A stretch of 38,192 nt of DNA from Verrucomicrobiales bacterium (GTDB lineage Bacteria > Verrucomicrobiota > Verrucomicrobiia > Verrucomicrobiales > DEV007), in NCBI GenBank assembly GCA_028281705.1, contig JANQJH010000260.1, positions 1 to 38,192 on the forward strand, given 5' to 3'. Positions 32,716 to 38,192 of the stretch are shown one piece after another (the stretch's first letter is position 1; each line of letters opens with the position of its first letter). The notes under the pieces are model-generated. The model did not search any database. It saw only the letters and a list, made by a program, of their open reading frames with translations, and had not been told where the DNA came from. The position numbers and the translations under genes were made by a program.

Positions 32716-33519
32716 ATGCTCTCTCTCTCATCTCTCACTCCCCTTGCCGTGCTTGCCCTCCTGGCACCGGCAGCTCTGGGAATCACCGGTCTCGAAATCA
32801 TGGAGGAACGGGAACGAAGGCACGAACGTTCCTTCGAGGAATCCTGGGTCGAAATGCGATTGTTCGACAAGAAGGACCGGCAGCGGAAATCCCGTGTCAT
32901 GGTCACGTGGTCGATGAAAGAAAAGACGGCAGGGCTCGATCGGAGATTGATCAAGTTCGCCGCCCCGGCCGACATTCGAGGGACCGGGCTCATGCTCTGG
33001 GAACAACCGTCATCGAAGGAAGATGATCAGTGGCTCTACCTCCCCGCATCCAAACAGGTCAAGCGTATCGCCGGCAGCGGGAAGCGAAACCAATTCGTGG
33101 GGACGGATCTCGCCTACGAGGATCTTCGGCCGGAGAATCTCGCGGCCCACGACTACGCGGTGACCGGTGAAACCGTTCTCGACGGCGCCCGATGCTGGAT
33201 CGTGACGGCCACCCCCAAGACGGCTCGGGAGAAGAAGAACAGCGGCTATAGCAAGCGCGTGCTCTACATCCGTCAGGATATCTATTTCACGGTCAAGGTC
33301 GAATACTATGGGCGACGAGGCAAGTTGGACAAGGTGGCCACCGCCGAAAAGCTGGTCAAGGTCGCAGGTCGTGCCTGGCGCAGCAATCTGGCCACGGTCA
33401 AGCGGCTGAAACCCGGCACCAAGACGGTCCTCATCCATCAGAAACGCACGCTGGACCGCAAAATTGAGGCCTCGCGTTTTACCCAACAGGGCCTGAGGCG
33501 ACCGATGGCCGGCAGATAG
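32716..33519 (+). CDS. Periplasmic LolA-like (outer membrane lipoprotein-sorting) protein
   Basis: 267 residues with a signal peptide (MLSLSSLTPLAVLALLAPAA, cleavage near LG). The mature part matches the LolA-like family found with MMPL transporters: LIKFAAPADIRGTGLMLWEQ, DDQWLYLPASKQVKRIAGSG, FVGTDLAYEDLRPENLAAHDY, CWIVTATPK and YFTVKVEYY. Relatives have an open half-barrel that binds acyl chains. It probably shuttles a lipidic cargo between the RND pump and the outer membrane. It lies between the barrel gene and the transporter gene (gaps 22 and 28 bases). Confidence 0.87.
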   Translation: MLSLSSLTPLAVLALLAPAALGITGLEIMEERERRHERSFEESWVEMRLFDKKDRQRKSRVMVTWSMKEKTAGLDRRLIKFAAPADIRGTGLMLWEQPSSKEDDQWLYLPASKQVKRIAGSGKRNQFVGTDLAYEDLRPENLAAHDYAVTGETVLDGARCWIVTATPKTAREKKNSGYSKRVLYIRQDIYFTVKVEYYGRRGKLDKVATAEKLVKVAGRAWRSNLATVKRLKPGTKTVLIHQKRTLDRKIEASRFTQQGLRRPMAGR

Positions 33520-33547
33520 ATCGATTGTGTTCGTGTAAGTCTACGTC

Positions 33548-36274
33548 GTGACCAAGCTCCTAAATTGGTTGCTCGCGCACCACCGCGTGTCCTTCTTGGC
33601 GGTGTTTGTCTTGACCCTAGCCTTCGCACCAGGCGTCCCGCGGATCTCCTTTGACACCTCGGCCAACATGCTGGTGCAGGAGGATGATCCTCAGCGCGTG
33701 TTCTACGATGAGGCCCGCGAGACTTTTGGTGACGATCTTATCCTGTCGATCGTGGTCAAGTCCGATCACCTCTTTAGCCCTCCCCTGCTGGCCGCCATCG
33801 AACGCATCACCGGCGCCGCAGAATCCATTCCCGGGGTCAACCGGGTTGTTAGCCTCTCCACCGTGAGCGATCTTCGCGGACGGGACGGATTCCTCGAGAC
33901 AGACTATCTCGTCCCCTCGATACCGGAAGACGAAACCGCGGCTGCGGAGATCCGGACGAACGCGCTGGGCAATGACCTCTTTCAAGGAGAAGTCATCTCC
34001 AAAGACGGCCGGACCACGGCGGTTAATCTCTTCGTCGCGGACGACCCGGCGAACAGACAGTTCAATCAACAGCTGGTCGATGCCGTCGAGCAGATCTTGC
34101 AAAGGGAACGCAAGATTCTCGGTCGGGAGGTCGAACTCTACCAGGCTGGAAACTCCGTCCTCAAGGTCTCAATGCTCCGCAGTATTCGGCGAGACATGAC
34201 GCTGCTCTTGCCCGTGGCCTTCGTCGTCGTTTTCGCCACCATCTTCTTTCTCTACCGCCGCGGAAGTGCCGTCGTCATCCCTCTCGTTACCGGAACGATC
34301 AGTGTCATCATCACCGTCGGGTTCATGGGCTATGCCGGGATCCCCTTCAATCCCATCACTGCCATCATCCCAATCCTTCTCGTGGTCATCGGTGCCACCG
34401 AAGATATCCATCTGATATCGGAACACGGCCTTGCCCTCTCCAGGGGAAAAATCGGCCGGGCAGCCGTCGAATCCATGAATGCCAAAGGCGGTCTGGCGGC
34501 GCTGCTCACCGCGCTGACGACCTTCCTGGGCTTTGCCACCATCATTGGAAACGCGATCCCGGCACTGCGCGATTTTGGCATCGCAGCCTCCTTCGGCATC
34601 GCCATCAATTTCGTCGTTACCATCGCCACGGTGCCGCCTCTACTCTTGCTCCTCTCGCCACGTGGAGATCACCCGACTCGTGCCGGTGGCGACCGGCAAG
34701 CACCGTGGCTCCTCCGATCAGCCCGATTTGTCGCGCGATTCGGAACCCGCCATCGCTCCACCGTCATCGCGTTGGCTTTCCTCCTCGGAATCCTGTGCCT
34801 CCTGGCCTCGCAGAGAATCGTGGTCAATACCAACTACCTCAGCTTTTTCCATGAGGACGCCCCGCTCCGGCGCTCGTTTGAGGACATCAGCGAACAACTC
34901 GCCGGCGCCAACAGTTTCTATGTTGTCATCAATACCGGGGAAGAAGATGGCCTCAAGAATCCGGCGACCCTCAAGGCCATCGCCGGACTGGCAGACTTCC
35001 TTTCCAATCGGGCCGACAAGGTCTCCGGCTTCCCCTTTCTCATTCGCAAAGCGCACCAGGAAATCAACGACGGCGACACCACCTTTCATCGTATCCCCGA
35101 CACCACCGAACTCATTGCGCAGTATAGCATTTTGCTCAACCAGGATGACCTCGATCGCTTTGTCTCGCCCGATTTCTCCAGCACCTGCCTCTTGGCCCGA
35201 ACGAACGAAGCCGGCTCCCTTCATCTGCGAATGCTTGCGAACGAGATCAACGGCTATGTCGAAGCACATTTCCCTCGCGGTTTGGAGGCTGCCGTCACCG
35301 GTGAACTGATCCTCGTGGCCAACGGCTCTGACCAAATTGCCGAAGGCATCTGGTACAGCCTGGGCTTCCTCCTCCTCGCCGTCTTTGTCGTCATCTCTCT
35401 CCTCTTTTGGTCCCTCAAGGCCGGTCTCCTCTCCATGATCCCAAACATCATCCCAGTCATGGTCAATTTCGGAGCCATGGGATTGCTCGGCATCCAACTC
35501 GGGCCTGGCACTTTCTCCGTCGCCATGATCGCCTTTGGGATTGCGGTGGATGACACCATCCATTTCATGGCTCGTTATCTCAAGGAGCTAAAGACCACCG
35601 AGACCGACACCGAAGCGGTCGAGAGTTCCGTGATGAAAGAGTTCCGGCCGGTGCTCGCCTCGACCGTGGCCTTGGTCGCCGGTTTCCTCGTTCTGTCCTT
35701 CTCGGAGTTCGCCTCGACCGCAGAGTTCGGGATCCTGGCCGCTACCAGTCTGGCAGCAGCCCTCATCAGCGATCTCTTTCTCGCGCCCGCCGTGATTGGC
35801 ACCGTGCCGCTCATCTCGTCGTGGGATTACCTCTTGCTCAAGATCAGTCCGGACCGTCTCCGCCAGAGTCAGATCTTCAAGGGCTTGAAGCCATCCCAGA
35901 TTCGGAGGATGGCGCTCACGGGAAGCTTGCTCACGGTGAACCAAGGTGAAACCGTCATCCGCCAGGGTGACTTGGGATCCGATGTCTATTTCATCGTTGA
36001 AGGCCGAGCCAGGGTTCTCATGACCGAGGCCGATGGGTCTGGCGAACGCACCCTGGGCGAATACCAGCGAGGTGATCTCTTCGGTGAAATGGCCTTCATC
36101 ACCGGCGAACCTCGAAGTGCGACCGTCGTCGCAGTAAACGACTTGGAGCTTCTTCGAATCGATGAGCAAGCCCTCAATCGAGTCCGCCAAAACTATCCGC
36201 GGATCGCCCTGGTCTTCTTTCACAATCTCTCGCATCTCTTGAGCGAACGGCTGAAGCGAACGAATCAACAATAA
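33548..36274 (+). CDS. RND/MMPL-family transporter fused to a C-terminal cyclic-nucleotide-binding domain
   Basis: 908 residues with a GTG start. Residues 1-770 form a hydrophobe/amphiphile exporter of the RND (HAE-3/MMPL) type: an N-terminal helix, a periplasmic loop, a five-helix bundle containing GATEDIHLISE (about 281-291), a second periplasmic loop and a second bundle with FGIAVDDTIHFMARYLKEL (about 660-685). Residues about 776-900 are a cNMP-binding/CAP-like domain with VNQGETVIRQGDLGSDVYFI, VEGRARVL, RGDLFGEMAFITGEPRSATV and LLRIDEQAL. In such domains the GEMA-RSA segment binds the phosphate of cAMP or cGMP, and it is well kept here. The fusion suggests nucleotide-controlled export. 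Confidence 0.92.
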   Translation: MTKLLNWLLAHHRVSFLAVFVLTLAFAPGVPRISFDTSANMLVQEDDPQRVFYDEARETFGDDLILSIVVKSDHLFSPPLLAAIERITGAAESIPGVNRVVSLSTVSDLRGRDGFLETDYLVPSIPEDETAAAEIRTNALGNDLFQGEVISKDGRTTAVNLFVADDPANRQFNQQLVDAVEQILQRERKILGREVELYQAGNSVLKVSMLRSIRRDMTLLLPVAFVVVFATIFFLYRRGSAVVIPLVTGTISVIITVGFMGYAGIPFNPITAIIPILLVVIGATEDIHLISEHGLALSRGKIGRAAVESMNAKGGLAALLTALTTFLGFATIIGNAIPALRDFGIAASFGIAINFVVTIATVPPLLLLLSPRGDHPTRAGGDRQAPWLLRSARFVARFGTRHRSTVIALAFLLGILCLLASQRIVVNTNYLSFFHEDAPLRRSFEDISEQLAGANSFYVVINTGEEDGLKNPATLKAIAGLADFLSNRADKVSGFPFLIRKAHQEINDGDTTFHRIPDTTELIAQYSILLNQDDLDRFVSPDFSSTCLLARTNEAGSLHLRMLANEINGYVEAHFPRGLEAAVTGELILVANGSDQIAEGIWYSLGFLLLAVFVVISLLFWSLKAGLLSMIPNIIPVMVNFGAMGLLGIQLGPGTFSVAMIAFGIAVDDTIHFMARYLKELKTTETDTEAVESSVMKEFRPVLASTVALVAGFLVLSFSEFASTAEFGILAATSLAAALISDLFLAPAVIGTVPLISSWDYLLLKISPDRLRQSQIFKGLKPSQIRRMALTGSLLTVNQGETVIRQGDLGSDVYFIVEGRARVLMTEADGSGERTLGEYQRGDLFGEMAFITGEPRSATVVAVNDLELLRIDEQALNRVRQNYPRIALVFFHNLSHLLSERLKRTNQQ

Positions 36275-36292
36275 GGAGGGCACAGCGTTCCT

Positions 36293-36443
36293 CAGGGACT
36301 AAAATCCCTGCCACTTTCTTAGCGCTATCCATTCGCGAACATGTTCCAGGAATGTGGCAGGGACTTCAGTCCCTGCCACTTTCTTAGCGCTATCCATTCG
36401 CGCACATGTTTCCAGGAATGCGGCAGGGACTTTCGTCCCTTTA
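36293..36443. repeat. Tandem 65-bp repeat containing a perfect palindrome
   Basis: Two copies (36293-36357 and 36358-36423) and a partial third (36424-36443) repeat the unit CAGGGACT...CCCTGCCACTTTC...GCGCTATCCATTCGCG...ATGTTCCAGGAATG. At the copy junction GTGGCAGGGACT (36354-36365) and AGTCCCTGCCAC (36368-36379) form a perfect 12-bp inverted repeat with a two-base loop. It resembles REP-type intergenic palindromes. It lies between the stop codons of the convergent transporter and AraC genes and may end both transcripts. Confidence 0.85.
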
Positions 36444-36469
36444 TCGCACAGCAGTCCTTGGGCGAAGCC

Positions 36470-37330
36470 TCACTGCTTCAGACGATGCTCCTTGCGGTAC
36501 TGGCCGGGCGAGCAGCCGCATGACTTCCGGAAGACATCGTAAAACCGGCTCAAGGTCTGATAACCGGAATCGAGGGCAATCTCCACTATCTGATGATCCG
36601 TCGTGACCAAGAGGCGCTGCGCATGCGAAATGCGATTCTGCGCAATGTATTCGTTGAGCGTGATATTGAAGGCCTGTTTGAAGAGGTTCATCGCGTAGTT
36701 GGGATGCAGCTTGACCTGCTCGGCGATGTCTTCAATGGAGAGCTTCTGCTGGTAACTGCGCGCGATGTAGGCCGCCATCTCTTCCACTTTACTAATCCCA
36801 CCCTCACCAAGAACCATGGACATCCCTCGCCGGCCCGAAGTGCCGGAGTCGTCCTCCAGCTCATCAGCGATGCGGCGCAGACGGGCGTGCATCTCCAGCA
36901 AGGTCGCCGGGCGCGGCTCGATGCCTCGCGCGGGTAGATCTTTTTCCCAACTCTGAAAAAGCCGCAAGTCCAGTTCGAAACGAGTCCGGTTCGGATCGCG
37001 GAGAAATTGGCCGTGCAAGAGGCGGTCCACCAAATTGGGGGGCAAACGGCATTGGAGAAACCAGGCCAGCGGCAGCGTCACCACGTAGTAATCCGCCCCT
37101 CCCTTGGAACCGATGACCTGGTGCGGGATCGCCGCCCAAAACAGGCCTATCCGCCCACGCCTGATCGTAATGCGCTGACCACCAAAAAGATAGGTCAAGG
37201 ATCCCTTCTTCAAGAAGTTCAGTTCAATCTCGTTGTGCCGGCTCGGGCGACGCATCGGTGCCGCGGTCCACAACTCACAGGTGAACCCGTAAGGCTGGAA
37301 GTCTGATCGCGAATGATCAAAAGTGATCAC
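36470..37330 (-). CDS. AraC-family transcriptional regulator
   Basis: 286 residues. Residues about 1-140 form a cupin-like sensing domain (EIELNFLKKGSLTYLFGG, RRGRIGLFWAAIPHQVIGS). Residues about 188-286 are the two helix-turn-helix motifs: LSIEDIAEQVKLHPNYAMNL with FKQAFNITLNEYI, then IVEIALDSGYQTLSRFYDVF and RKSCGCSPGQYR. Ligand unknown; sugars are frequent effectors for this shape. It diverges from the LamG gene and may control it or itself from the 120-base gap. Confidence 0.92.
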   Translation of the reverse strand: MITFDHSRSDFQPYGFTCELWTAAPMRRPSRHNEIELNFLKKGSLTYLFGGQRITIRRGRIGLFWAAIPHQVIGSKGGADYYVVTLPLAWFLQCRLPPNLVDRLLHGQFLRDPNRTRFELDLRLFQSWEKDLPARGIEPRPATLLEMHARLRRIADELEDDSGTSGRRGMSMVLGEGGISKVEEMAAYIARSYQQKLSIEDIAEQVKLHPNYAMNLFKQAFNITLNEYIAQNRISHAQRLLVTTDHQIVEIALDSGYQTLSRFYDVFRKSCGCSPGQYRKEHRLKQ

Positions 37331-37455
37331 GATCTTAGGATGTAGGAATTAATAGAGCCAAAGCAAGGAAGATTCGCCACCCCGAAATATGCTAAAATGG
37401 AATCGGACTAACTTTTTCCCTACCGGCAATGGGAAAACCTAAACAACCTCTATCA

Positions 37456-38096
37456 ATGAAAAAGAACGCCAACCCAGTCGCACGATGGCTCTCGCTACGT
37501 CGTGCACTCCCCAACACTGTTGCTGTGTGCTGTCTTTCGCTCTTCACTTCAGGGCAAGGCCTGGCACTGGACTCCTCAGATTTCGTCGCCGGCTATTCCT
37601 TCGACGACGGCACCGCCACGGACCAATCGGGCAACGGCCTGGACGGCGAACTCGTGGGCGGCCCCACGCCCGCCGAAGGGCGTGTCAACGGCGCCCTTGA
37701 GTTCGACGGCTCTGACGACATGTTTGTCAGGACACCGGACCTCGGCGAGGTCGACGAATTGACCATTGCCACCTGGTTCAAGATGACGGGCCGCGAGTCT
37801 TCCTGGCGCGTGTTTTACAATGTCGACGGCTGGAGCGCCGGATGGGTGCACCACCAGTTGCATCCCAACAACATGATCGAATTCTCCATTCACTCGAATC
37901 CCGGGGGAAACGATACCTTCGGCGAGACGGTCTTCGATGCCGAGAAACTCGACGAATGGCACCACTCGGCGGTGGTCTACTCCAGTTCCGAAGAGACGAT
38001 CAAGTTCTACGTCGACGGCGAGTTGGACAATGAACAGGACTGGGGAGGCAACCCGGCGGTGCTCGGCCCGGCGGAGATCGGCGCCTGGGATGGCGG
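37456..38096 (+). CDS. Secreted LamG-domain protein, 3' end lost
   Basis: Start taken as ATG 37456 (MKKNANPVARWLSLRRALPN), which gives a signal peptide; 37429 is an alternative. The LamG/concanavalin-like domain starts at about residue 40: YSFDDGTATDQSGNGLDGEL, then VNGALEFDGSDD, LTIATWFKM, WHHSAVVYSS, KFYVDGEL and EIGAWDGG. LamG domains normally continue with a strand such as G-IDEVRIY, and large verrucomicrobial members have further domains. Here the family sequence stops at GAWDGG. The frame runs on to a TAG ending at 38124, but the last residues (NCPNWCCT) are the wrong frame of another gene. So this is a truncated gene. Confidence 0.8.
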
Positions 38097-38192
38097 GAAT
38101 TGTCCCAATTGGTGCTGTACGTAGGGAACCTATGGAGATAGTTAAAATGTTAGACTTACCTGAATATGTCTTTCCAGTGTGTGGATTAGTTA
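38097..38192 (+). CDS. Internal fragment of a nitroreductase-family (FMN) oxidoreductase, runs off the right edge
   Basis: From 38099 to the edge one frame is open and reads IVPIGAVRREPMEIVKMLDL, then PEYVFPVCGLV. This matches the region of NfsA-type nitroreductases where LG--PIGA-R--P--I--LL-LPE-VFP--GL is conserved. No start codon precedes it; it begins in mid-protein, directly after LamG DNA. Its codons are A/T-rich (TTA, ATA, AAA), unlike the rest of the window. It therefore seems to come from another genome region or another organism. Confidence 0.6.

Noticed and set aside
36293-36443. CRISPR array
   Set aside because: Only two full copies, adjacent and without unique spacers of regular length; the unit is a 65-bp tandem repeat.

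Overview
The window looks like a chromosomal stretch of a Verrucomicrobiota bacterium. This is inferred from the mix of large secreted proteins (RHS, CotH with lamin-tail domains, LamG, a PEP-CTERM protein, a prepilin) in GC-rich DNA next to ordinary housekeeping genes; no rRNA or phylogenetic marker was available to confirm it.

Layout. Positions 1-165 hold the C-terminal piece of a transposase (minus strand). 295-8284 is a module of one giant secreted RHS protein and two tandem, mutually similar small secreted proteins, resembling a polymorphic toxin with candidate immunity genes. 8444-9170 is decayed mobile-element DNA. 9391-18051 has a small prepilin, a CotH-type protein, a divergent repeat (propeller-like) protein and a proline-racemase-family enzyme. 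18170-19732 has an HNH nuclease and a slipin, both on the minus strand.

The outstanding feature is 19958-22232: a minus-strand array of 20 recognisable tRNA genes, one tRNA with a broken acceptor stem, a 116-nt multi-helix element and, just downstream, tRNA debris. Seventeen of the tRNAs have G instead of T at T-loop position 55. Nearly all of these have A or C instead of G at D-loop position 18, while G19 and C56 are kept. The four tRNAs with a normal TTC T-loop keep G18-G19. Sixteen of the 17 variants encode CCA; none of the four normal ones do. Most discriminator bases fit the expected amino acid, and tRNA-His has G-1:C73, so many look capable of charging. Two class I tRNAs carry Leu anticodons. 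Ala, Val and Ile are absent. Long transferable tRNA arrays are known in bacteria; I do not know of a described array with this coordinated change of the tRNA elbow.

22233-23211 has no convincing large gene but holds two strong hairpins, one a clear minus-strand terminator. 23212-25728 is a secreted alpha/beta-hydrolase. 25948-29083 is a minus-strand run of an unknown protein, hflX, panB and a gamma-glutamylcyclotransferase-like gene. 29260-30219 is a PEP-CTERM protein. 31344-36274 is an apparent operon of an outer-membrane barrel, a LolA-like protein and an RND/MMPL transporter fused to a cyclic-nucleotide-binding domain. Then come a palindromic tandem repeat, an AraC regulator and a LamG protein gene. 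The LamG gene is cut at about 38096, where more AT-rich DNA encoding part of a nitroreductase begins; this is either a rearrangement or an assembly chimera at the window edge.
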